A stretch of 40,464 nucleotides of DNA. Origin: Gnetum montanum. Lineage: Eukaryota > Streptophyta > Gnetopsida > Gnetales > Gnetaceae. Location: assembly GCA_015680685.1 (NCBI GenBank), contig MNCI01003298.1, forward strand, positions 78,934 through 119,397. Direction: 5' to 3'. Both the position numbers and the translations under genes were made by a program. Below are positions 31,517 to 40,464 of this stretch, in pieces. How positions within the stretch are numbered: the stretch's first letter is position 1; each line of letters begins with the position of its first letter. Below the pieces are notes generated by a model. That model saw only the letters and a list, made by a program, of their open reading frames with translations, did not search any database and had not been told where the DNA came from.

Positions 31517-32190
31517 TCAAATATTTCTTGAACCTAAATTTAGATTTTGGTCAAGGAGATCTTGTTGTTCCTTAGTTGAGGGTTCTAAAGGTGCTTCCTC
31601 AAAATTACTCAATACTAAGGTTTCCCTATCTTGTGCCATTGTTGAAGTGGGTAGGGTGTAGAGCATTCTCGCTTCCTTCAAGTTTGTATTTAAATGATTT
31701 TCTTTTACCTTATCATATATGTTCAATATAAAAATAAGATTTGCAAATGAGAGTTGAAGTTGTCTAGATCTACAATTAATTACTACATCAACTATTGCTA
31801 ACCAAGGTCTAGCTAATATAATAGGGAAATAATCAGGATCTTTTACTTTCAAAATAATAAAATCAATTGGGTATTTTTCCTTTTCTACCTCTATTGTTAA
31901 TTCTTCTATGATTCCTATGGATTTTACATTGGAACCATCAGCCAATGATATTATCATGCTTACTCTTTTTATATCCTCTATATCAAGTGATCTAGCCATT
32001 TTAAGAGATATAATATTAATACTAGCTCTTAAATCCAATAGGGCATTCCTAATTTCTTGTTCATTTATTATAATTGGAATGGTAGGAACTCTTGGATCTT
32101 GGTATTTAGGAATTTCATGTGTTTGTATAAGTTGAGAAATATTATCAACTAAATAAAATTTCTTAGAAATTTTTTCCTTTCTTCTTCTAA
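31517..32190 (-). pseudogene. pol: Aspartic protease of element B
   Basis: Polyprotein-processing protease. NALLDLRASINIISL retains the catalytic Asp, with Arg replacing the Gly of LLDLGAS. MIISLADGSNVKSIGIIEEL and YPIDFIILKV follow, then RPWLAIVDVVI. 173 codons are open from 32038; the active-site Asp lies just upstream of that Met in the same frame. The 3' part (31517-31700) is a variable, acidic linker to RT. Confidence 0.85.
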
Positions 32191-33960
32191 TTTATAATTC
32201 CCTTAAGTATTTTGCATAAAGAATGGTGCCTTTTACTACTTGTTCCAAAGGAATATGCAAGTATAATTCACTAAACATTTTTTCAAGATGGGCTTCAGTT
32301 GTAAAATTCTCTTGTAACCGTTTAGGGAAAGGAGGTAAGACTAATTATTTAGGAAGTAATGACTAATCTTTTTCCCTAGTTGGTTGATCTTCCTCATTGA
32401 CTATTTGTGGCTATGTTTCCTCTTGTGTTTCTACCTCTTGAAATCTCACATTCTTTTCAAGTTTAGGTTCAATTGTTTTTCCACTCCTTATAGTAATGGA
32501 ATGTAATTGCTCTTTTCCTTTTCTTTTAGATGTAGGATTAGGTTCAAGTTGGGATGGCAATTCATTTTGAGTTAAGTCCTAAAATCTTCTCCTAGTTTCA
32601 CTTATAAATTGTCTACTTTCTTCTATGAAGGAAGTAAGGCTTTGGGTGAGTTTGTCCAGGTTTTCATTAGTTGGATTCTTAAATAGCCTAAAGTTATTTT
32701 GAGAATATTTTTGAGGATATTGTTGTTGGTAAAGTGGTCATTGAGGAAAGTTCATTGTTGGTTGGCTCTTAAATTGTTGAAAAGCCTTTGTTGACTCTTG
32801 CATTTCCTCTTCACAATAAAACAAGGCTAGGCAAGTTGTTTGGTCATGTTGGGGACTACCACAAATGTTGCATGCTTCACTTTGAATTCCATGAGCTTGT
32901 TTCTTAATAAATCATGTTAATTCATCAACTTTTCTATTTAATTATTTTGTTTGTTGAGACATGCCTTGCATAATGTTGGGCTTTGGCCAATGTTTAGTTT
33001 GGTCTACTAATGAATCTATAATTCTCCAACCATCTTTCAATGTCACATTTAAAATATTTCCCCCACATGCAAAGTCAACATTTTTCCTAACATAAGGTAG
33101 TAAATCTTCTACAAAGATTTGGATTAATTAATAGGCTAGGAATCCATGGTTTGGATTTTTTAAGCATAATCTTTTAAATCTATGAAAGGTACTCTCATCA
33201 TCCTCATCCTCATGTTGCATAAAACTCATTAATTGCTTCCTTAATGAATATATCCTATCATTAGAAAGAAATATTTGTAGAAAAGAATTTTTAAACTCAT
33301 CCTAAGAACTAATTTTTGTTCTAGGGGTTTGTAGCCAAAATCAACTTTGTCTTTTAGGGTTGATTTGAAAGCAATCATCTTAGTCCTATCTCCACTTTGA
33401 GGTGCTAACACAGTTAATGTTGTTTCAAATTCTCTTATGTGAGTGACTGGATCCTCATCATTTGTTCCCTTAAAAAAAGGTAATAAGTGAATATTTTTAA
33501 CCTCTACATCTCTTCCCTATGGAAAACCTAATGGACCTTGAGGTATGATGGATGCTCTTTGATTCAATAACTCTCCAACGGTTTTTCCTAGGTAAGGCTA
33601 GCCAATTGAAACATTAGAACTCAAACTTCCAAAGGAGAAAGGAATTGAACCTAAGGAAAATGGGGGAGGTGTATGATGTGAAGATGATCCCATCATGTAA
33701 GTAGAGGTTACTATTGGGGTTATTACAGGATTTGGTATAGAAATAGAGACCAGTGGAGGAGTTTGTATAAGTGCTTATTGGTTAGGTAGTTTCTCTAATT
33801 GTGCTTACATAAGTTGATATTTGGATAGTATTCAGATTTTGAGATCCTACCTCCATGGTTGAACTCATGATTGTAGTTGGAATATCAAATAGAGGGTTAA
33901 TAGATATGGAAAAATTTTGTATTTTTTTCCTTGGAATTTTGCATTCTCAAAGGGGAAGAA
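32191..33960 (-). pseudogene. gag: gag of element B
   Basis: Athila-type Gag remnant. The capsid part around 33000-33300 reads FMQHEDEDDESTFHRFKRL, NPNHGF and NVDFACGGNILNVTLKDGW. A canonical zinc knuckle of pattern C-x2-C-x4-H-x4-C (CNICGSPQHDQTTC) lies at 32831-32872. The linker toward protease is Lys/Glu-rich (KRKGKEQLHSITIRSGK). The start codon is unclear because frames change near 33400 and 33900. Several stops are TAG or TGA in place of Gln or Trp codons. The N-terminal part is Ser/Asn/Thr-rich and poorly conserved. Confidence 0.8.
32831..32872 (-). other. Canonical CCHC zinc knuckle in gag of element B
   Basis: C-x2-C-x4-H-x4-C with all four ligands present; an RNA-packaging motif in retroelement Gag. 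Confidence 0.9.
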
Positions 33961-34364
33961 AAATTAGATCTTCATTATTTTGGTTCCTTGTGGTCTGATT
34001 TTTGAGTGACTTTTGTATGTTTATAAAGGCTAAGAGTGCTTCTAGAAGGTTCAATTCATGTAGGTTTCCTTGGTTAGCTTGTTGGTTTCATTTAACACAA
34101 ACACTCTTTGTTGGCATATTCATGGGCTACCATTTCTAAGATCCTACTATCGCAACTCTAATTGCAACTTTTTTAACAGTTTCAATTGGTTTGCAATAAG
34201 AGGAGCTAATTCCTATGATTTTTGTTTATTTTTATTTTTATTTTTCTTTATGTAGGAAAAAAAAGTAAAAGAAATCATTTCTTAAAATAAAATAAAAATA
34301 AAATGCATAAATAATTAAAAATTAAAGCTTACAAAACCCTTGATGATGATTAACTCTACCGGCC
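33961..34364 (-). other. Leader region of element B
   Basis: About 400 bp between PBS and gag. AT-rich, with TTTTTATTTTTATTTTT-like runs at 34225-34260. No ORF of note. Confidence 0.5.
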
Positions 34365-34382
34365 TCCTCGACAATAGTGCCA
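34365..34382 (-). other. Primer-binding site of element B (tRNA-Asp type)
   Basis: Minus-strand TGGCACTATTGTCGAGGA matches 13 of 18 bases of TGGCGCCGTTGCCGGGGA; all mismatches are transitions. Three bases separate it from the LTR edge at 34386. Confidence 0.75.
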
Positions 34383-34385
34383 AAT

Positions 34386-35040
34386 TGATGAGCCAGGTAA
34401 AATTTGGTGCTGGGTACCTTTAAAAATTATCTTTCCTTCATTGTAGAGAAGTCACCTTGTCTGTGACTGACCCATGAGTCATATCCATGGAGGAATGGTC
34501 CAAAGTCAAGAGAACATTAAGATAATAAATAATTAAAACTGAATCCAATTAAATTCCACACTTATGTTTGTCACTCATAAGTAAACTCATAAATTTTCAT
34601 CCTAACTTCTAACATTAATTTCAAGAATGAAAATTAATAATTAAATCAAATTGAAATTATAAATAATAATTCAAGATCACAAGGGAGACTTTGCCTACTT
34701 TGAAATTCTACCTTGTTGTTTTCACAATGCAGTAACTCCAATAGTCGGTCAGTGGGCTTCAAGAATTTCCACAAAGCTTAACAGATCCTCAACATAAATC
34801 ACAAGAACAATTAATCTCAATTTGATGTGGAATCTACCCAAGTATCAATTCTTTTTCTTTCCTATTCTCTATACTCTTCTTCAAGGAAGATGAAAATAAT
34901 AATAATAATAATTCCCTTCCCTCTTCTTACGATGTGAAATGTATTATTTATATTTCTAAATGTTTAAAAATAATTAAATCAATCATAGTTTGATAAGATA
35001 CTAATCCATGATTATATTGGTAAATTCTAATGTTAACATT
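34386..35040 (-). mobile_element. 5' LTR of element B (outer end uncertain)
   Basis: It starts TGATGAGCCAGG beside the PBS. A plausible outer end is TGTTAACA near 35038, but no second LTR copy exists in the window to fix it. An (AAT)n microsatellite of about six units is at 34895-34912. The 3' LTR is not found; the left side of B is lost around 20558-21574. Confidence 0.6.
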
Positions 35041-35154
35041 TTAATTCATAAAATTAAATTTTGTGTGTAATCTTTTGGTTAATGAGGGAGAGAGACAGTA
35101 GCAGCAATATCGAGATCACGATCTTCATTTATGATGAGAATTTCTAGCCTCTAG
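35041..35154. other. Short unassigned stretch between element B and R1
   Basis: AT-rich, then GAGGGAGAGAGACAG; nothing recognised. Confidence 0.4.
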
Positions 35155-35997
35155 ATCTCCTGCACAAGCACTGGTTGCTGCTGATGATGGTGCTAATGCT
35201 AATGTAGACTACCACCTCCTATTCACTACCACCAACTACCCTTGCTACACCATGCACTTGCCGTCACTGCCACTTGTCATGCTGCACACTTGCCTTTGCT
35301 GCCACCTGCTGCTACCTCGCATGCACTACTATTGCTACTACTAGAAATCCTCACTCACCTACTCTAATCTGTCTATCATCATTGCATCACTCATGCTACT
35401 AGAAATCCTTGCTCACCTGCTCTAACCTACCTACCTACTATTGCTGCGTCGTGCACGCTACTGGAAATCCTCACTACTTACAATAGTCAAACCCTTACTA
35501 CCTACATTGGTTGTGCATAGAGATGCCTATCCTCATTACAAAAGTCGAGGTACCATGGACATTAAGCTAGCTTGTCCCCCAACTATGCTCGATGGTGCAC
35601 CAAGTTTTCCACCTATCTAAGACTGTGCAAGGGTAAAAAATTGTGGCACTAAGTCAACGTGTGGTCAGTGCAGCCACAAAAGATGTACCATTTGCAGACC
35701 ACACAAACACCAAAGTTCTCAGGTCTGATGACTAAGGGCAGCCTGCTGGTGGCTGTCGACAATGGCAAGGGAGCCATTATTGACGTCCTCAACATAGGCC
35801 TTGGTTGGAAGCTAAGACAACCACAAAGATACTCCAACGAACATGGAAGTCGATGATGGTGCTAGTAGTACAAGAGCCATTGTCCTTGGAATCATGCATG
35901 ATTGGTGGCAGGGATGCCCTAACTTTATTAAACTATAATACTTATGTAAGTAATATTTATATAATTTATATAATATATAGAATTATATATATACATA
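35155..35997 (+). repeat. Dispersed repeat R1, copy 2
   Basis: Same order of blocks as 17575-18377, including the 60-bp imperfect units (35340-35480), AAGCTAGCTTGTCCC, CCTTGGTTGGAAGCTAAGA and GCCCTAACTTTATTAAACT. A 65-codon open frame at 35659-35856 (KMYHLQTTQTPKFSG, GAIIDVLNIGLGWKL) has an interrupted counterpart in copies 1 and 3, which hints at old coding origin. Not identified. An N at 35998 closes it. Confidence 0.75.
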
Positions 35998-35998
35998 N

Positions 35999-36461
35999 GG
36001 CCATAAAGGTGAAAAGAAAAATAAAACATTAATAGATATGCAAGTGTGAATAAAAGTAGGCTATTGTTATTCCAAAATATTCTTTTAGGCTGTACATTTA
36101 AATGCATTTTAAGAAAAAGATCAAAAATTTTAACTTCTTGTCAAAATTTTTAAATAATTATTTACTAATTATGTACATGTGGTTATTCCTCTTTTGATGA
36201 TCACTTTTTATTCTTTGATATCAGTCCACATATAACTTGGTTAGGAAGGCCCTACCTAGGATTGCTTGGGCTTAACATCACCTTAGAAGGTCTACTTCAT
36301 TAGGTGTAAGAATGTCTTATAACCTCAAGGTTTAAACCTCTCTTATGATTTAAGGATTTGATATGCATTACTTACATCAAACTCATTCCCTAACTTGTTC
36401 TTGGATTAGCTTCCATGTTGGTTATACCCTACGATCATATCCTCTATTAGTTGATGGTTAC
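35999..36461 (+). repeat. R1-associated repeat with empty target site
   Basis: Aligns with 18480-19397 joined to 20319-20510. The join ATCAC at 36277-36281 corresponds to the duplicated GTCAC around the solo LTR, so this paralogue lacks that insertion. Confidence 0.85.
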
Positions 36462-37240
36462 CCTTGCTTGCCTACCCTAATCTTCCTACCATATTTACAT
36501 CACACATGCTACCAGAAATCCTCACTTGTTTTCTTTGATCTACCTACCATCGTTGTGTCGTGCATGTTACTGGAAACCCTTGCTACCTACACTAGCTACA
36601 CATGGAGACGCATGTCCTCATTGCTGTAATCAAGGCATCACAGACATCAAGTTGGCTTGTCCCTTAGCTATGCTCGATGATGCACCAGATTCACTGCCTA
36701 TTTAATGCCATGTGAGGTCGAAAAACTTGGCATTGTGCCAACATAAGGTTGGTGCAGTCATAGAAGATGTACCATCTGCACACCATGCAAACATTGGAGT
36801 TCCTGGGTCTAACAATCGGGGGTGGCTTGCAAGCGGCCATTGGTGATGGCAAGGGCAGCATTATTAGTGTCCTCAACACAAGCCTTGGTTGGGAGCTAAG
36901 ATAGCCACAAAGATACTTTGGTGAATGTGAAAGCCAATGATGGTGCTGGCAGTATAGGAGCCATTGTTCTTGGAATCATGCATGATTGGTGGTGGGGATG
37001 TCCTAACTTTATTAAACTATAATGCTTATGTAAGTAATATTTATATAATTTATATAATATATAGAATCATATATATACAAATATGTATTAATATATAATC
37101 ATATATCATATTAAAACAAATCAATAAACTAATTCTTATCATTAATTAAATAAAGATATTTAAATAAAATAAATTTAATTACATACATTTTATGAAGATA
37201 TTTATTTTAAAAATTGGAAAACTTTTAGGGTTCATTATGC
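36462..37240 (+). repeat. Dispersed repeat R1, copy 3
   Basis: From CCTACCCTAATCTTCC it repeats the 60-bp-unit part and second half of R1, then the AT tail (37013-37080). At 37135-37240 it repeats the TTTAAATAAAAT...ACATTTTATGAAGATATT block found at 19003-19080. It lies in tandem behind copy 2. Confidence 0.75.
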
Positions 37241-37790
37241 TACTATGAGCTACAAAACGCAGTCAAGGCATTCAATGTCAAACATAAAAACTCATTACCT
37301 AGTTTGTCAATACTAAGGAGCTGTTCCCAATAATGCCCTATCTACGGGATATTCAAATTCCAACTCACATTGGCATTGCCACATGGACTATGAACAATCC
37401 TCAGAGTAAGGAGGAGAAGATGAAGGCATTATTGAATGCCTTTGGCCTTCCACTAAAGGTTGCAGCTGCAGCAAGACAGCCATAGCTACCTCAGCCATCG
37501 CACATGCCCAAAGCCGGTGAAGGTCCTTCAGAACCTTAGGAGCCTCCACTGCTTAGGACTGTCTAATCTTCTCAACCATCTTCATGTCATCAAAGGACGT
37601 GTTGTTCAATTTTGAGTAGTCATGTCATGATGTTCAATTTTGTATCATGAACACTCCAATTTTTAAAATGTGTTGATTTGTACACTCAGGCACTCAATTT
37701 TATTATGTTAATTTGTTACATCAAGAGTCAGTCAATAATCCTATACCATCCCAATTTTGTAAAGCAACTTAAGGACAATTTTTCATTCAA
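37241..37790 (+). other. 3' internal part of plus-strand element P2, with short open frame
   Basis: A 60-codon open stretch at 37303-37482 contains MPYLRDIQIPTHIG and KEEKMKALLNAFGLP, then runs on after stops with Pro/Ser-rich sequence to about 37580. It lies upstream of a purine-rich tract and LTR, so it may be the tail of an element's last ORF. I do not recognise the protein. 37620-37790 is AT-rich without coding signal. Confidence 0.45.
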
Positions 37791-37801
37791 TCATAGGGGT
37801 A
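37791..37801 (+). other. Polypurine-tract-like site of P2
   Basis: TCATAGGGGTA abuts the LTR start at 37802, analogous to CATGGGGGTA in M3 and M4. Confidence 0.6.
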
Positions 37802-38443
37802 TCATGAGCATCAAAGTGTTGCATCAACATAGTGTTTGCTATGTCTATGGGGCCCCGTCGATGCAACCCTATAATAAAAACTATAAATACAAGCTCATAA
37901 CTATGTTTATGGAGAGGAGAGTCATAGTTGTAGCAAAGCTCTTACAATTTTTTCATTTGAGAGTTAGAATATTTCTCTGAGTACCTGCAACAAAAGTCAG
38001 AAAGTGTATGAATCTTTATTTAAGCATTTTTGTACCTAAACCATGCCAATGTGTATGGCAATAAAGATGAGCCTTTTGATCAAAACTTGCAACACTTAAA
38101 TAGATTAATGATTTATTTATGCATTTATTGTTTTCATTAAATATGTAGTTAATTAAGCTCAATTAGACTTTAAGTGATTAGTTAATTACTTAAGCTAAAT
38201 AGATTAAGCACATAAGTACACCCACTACAAGCATAAACACATATTTCTTGGGTAATCCCAGTAGTGTTATTACTTGGTTCACCCAATAGCATAGTGCTTA
38301 GTAACCTAGCAATGTATATGTGGGTTCAAGACATCTATGGAAAGTGGGACTAGATGCTTATGTTAGGACTAGTTAGAGACTAGTTAAATAGTTAAATTAA
38401 ATTAGTTATTAAATTAAATTAAATTAGTTAAATAGTTACCAAG
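37802..38443 (+). mobile_element. 3' LTR of P2, interrupted by M4
   Basis: Starts TCATGAGCATC (decayed TGATGAGC). It matches the P1 LTR through CTATAAATACAAGCTCATA, AGTCATAGTTGTAGCAAAGC and ACTTGGTTCACCCAATAGCA. It breaks off at CCAAG (38439-38443) where M4 begins, so about 250 bp of it should continue beyond M4 outside the window. TATA-like box at 37881-37889. Confidence 0.85.
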
Positions 38444-39240
38444 TGATGAGTGGCGAGGTACCCCTACACTCAACCATATGAATACGAGCGTCTCACACAC
38501 GATCTGGTCGAACTCCAAGGACTAAGTGCTTATGCGCCTTAATGGAACACTTAAGGTTAATCAATCATTGTCTTCCCAAACTTACTTGTATTATCATGGT
38601 TGTATGGTTAAGTAAGCTTGAGGTATATGATTTTTATATCTTTTTTCTTTTTAATGCCTATGCTAATAGGGAAAGATGAAGAGAACTAAATGACTAACTT
38701 TCATTAACTATTCACTAACTAAGTTCTAATTATCCTAGCACTAGTATTCATTCCCACTTGCCACACACACCCTGAGCCAGTGCAACGCTACTAGGATTAC
38801 CAAACGCTACTCATTACTGGGTTACCAAGCATTACACACAAGCTTAAAGCAGTCGTACTAAGTGCACTTAACTAGAAGAGTCAAGGGTTGAGAGAGATTA
38901 ATTATCTAGGAAAGCATTTAAACATTTAACAATAATTAACTCCTATTTAGCTTAGTCCACATGCTGCAAATTTTATCATAAAGTTCATCTTTATTGCCGT
39001 ATACAAATGTGTGTTTTGGTACAATTTGCTCGAATAAAGATCCGTTCACTTTAAGACTCCTACTGCGGGCACATGGAAATTATTCTAACTCTAGAATGGT
39101 AAAATTGCTATAGTTTAGCTAAGGGTCTAAGTTTAGATGTCTCAAACAAGGAAGGCTGCCTCTTATTTATAGACATTGCAGCAAGCTGTGATATCATGTA
39201 CGCGATATCGCAGGGGCATATGCGATATCGCGTCCCATCA
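38444..39240 (-). mobile_element. 3' LTR of M4
   Basis: 797 bp, TGATGAGTGG to CGCGTCCCATCA. Highly similar to the M3 LTRs, with a TATA-like box at 39162-39172 and three palindromic words near 39190-39235, including two intact GCGATATCGC-type words. It inserted in the P2 LTR with CCAAG as the left copy of the expected target duplication. Confidence 0.9.
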
Positions 39241-40464
39241 TACCCCCATGACTGAATGAAAACTCATCCTCGAGTTTCTTACAAAATATTGGGAAGGTAT
39301 GGGATTATTAACTTGAATGATACTAATGGTGAATGGGGTGACATGTGAATGGATCATCATTACAGTACATGTAAAAATCAGTGTTCATGACAATAAGAGT
39401 GAACACTATACACATTTGACATCCAGCCTTATTTGGTAGCTGAGAGAGAAGAGAGAAGAGAGAAAAGAAGAAGTTTGTTCCTACCAGCACCAAGATTGTG
39501 CCTTTCATTGTCCATCCATAAGCGCGCCATCAATCTTGTTCCTTGCATAAATGCTCCAGCGCTAGTCCATTCCAAGTGTTCCTCCAAATCTAATCCATTG
39601 GTGTATGATTGTCATCTACACACACAACACAATCTTATATTAGCAAGGATAAATGGATTACAATGCAGTTGATACCTTGCCTTGGTGAAAGGTCCATTGG
39701 CTTAGTTGTGATATGGCTGATGCAGATTTTGGAGATATAACACTAGTGACTACCCAAGGTGTAGGGGTTAAGGGAAAATCAAAAAAATTGGACCAGGACC
39801 CCCATGACTAAGAGTGAACCTTTGGTAGTGAGAGAATGGAAACGGAAAGGGAATAAGAAAGATGGAGAAAAAGAGACAACTACAACACCGATGAAAAGGA
39901 TTTTAGAGATGGAAATGAACAAAATAAATGTTCATTTCAAAAATATTTAAGGGAAAGAAATTAACTAATGCACCATATAGGAATGCCAATGGGTCCTCCC
40001 CAAAGCAGGCTCATGTCCTTAATGCCCTGACATTCCCACATTCAAAGAGTCTGTAAACTCTAGAAATGTCATTTGAAAGCAAGAGTTAAAGTCTTAACCA
40101 CAAGAGTTTACCAAAAAGAAAACAATGCATCAACCAAAATATAAACTACTGATACAACCGGCAATGAGGTGAACAATGGAGAAAGAACGATGGAAAAAGA
40201 GAATGGAATGGAGTCTCAAGAACAAGGTGGTGTACAGCCCCTTGTGTATTAATGGTTAATGTGACTTAGTAGATCTCATTCCAAATCCAGCCTCAAATAA
40301 TCCACATCCAATGACTTCACATTAATACATTTGGCCAATCCATCCACTTGAAGTAACAAGAATGCCTCCATCAAAACGTCACCACCATTCCAATGAAACA
40401 AAAAAGGAAAAACTAAGAAGTGAGAAGGGCCTTAGTTAGAGGGAACATGTTTATTTAGTTCCAT
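39241..40464 (-). mobile_element. 3' internal region of M4, continues past window end
   Basis: Begins with the purine-rich site (39241-39250) and aligns with 22293-23520 of M3 nearly end to end, with substitutions and small indels. The ORF at 39323-39508 shares SQLPNKAGCQMCIVFTL and DPFTCHPIHH with M3. No pol motif in the visible part. Confidence 0.85.

Overview
This window looks like nuclear DNA of a land plant. It is AT-rich and filled almost wall to wall with nested, decayed Ty3/gypsy LTR retrotransposons. I found no intact host gene, no tRNA or rRNA gene, no CRISPR array and nothing prokaryotic. Species is not resolvable from sequence alone. The plant assignment rests on Athila-type pol motifs, primer-binding sites matching the 3' end of plant tRNA-Asp, and the nesting style. 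Single Ns (14177, 16749, 18378, 18985, 20557, 21876, 24110, 35998), a 526-base N run (16178-16703) and a 46-base poly-C mark it as draft assembly; several structural oddities sit exactly on these marks.

Layout. 1-8210: two minus-strand relics of one gag-protease family (M1, gag only; M2, gag plus protease), apparently sharing one LTR at 2652, with a plus-strand LTR end inserted at the left edge. 8243-14178: plus-strand relative P1 (5' LTR, PBS, gag, protease, RT, RNase H). 12386-16177: a near-perfect giant inverted repeat made of the P1 pro-pol region, 207-bp spacer, right arm running into the N gap. 16704-20510: an AT-rich stretch, an unidentified dispersed repeat (R1), a locally duplicated block and a solo LTR with target-site duplication GTCAC. 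20558-21574: a possible fragment of another element. 21580-28256: M3, a minus-strand element complete from LTR to LTR, flanked by ACTAA on both sides, with gag and protease but no visible RT, RNase H or integrase. M3 sits inside B, a minus-strand Athila-like element (28257 to about 35040) with gag, protease, RT, RNase H and integrase remnants. 35155-37240: two more R1 copies. 37241-38443: 3' end and LTR of a plus-strand element (P2). 38444-40464: 3' LTR and downstream internal region of another M-family element (M4), which interrupts the P2 LTR.

Nothing here forms a working pathway. All coding regions are interrupted, mostly by changes compatible with C-to-T decay of methylated cytosines. The most informative items are the giant palindrome, the pol-less M3 layout with a long 3' region shared with M4, a conserved palindromic GCGATATCGC motif cluster in the LTR U3, an unusual gag zinc knuckle, and a solo LTR with a recognisable paralogous empty site elsewhere in the window.
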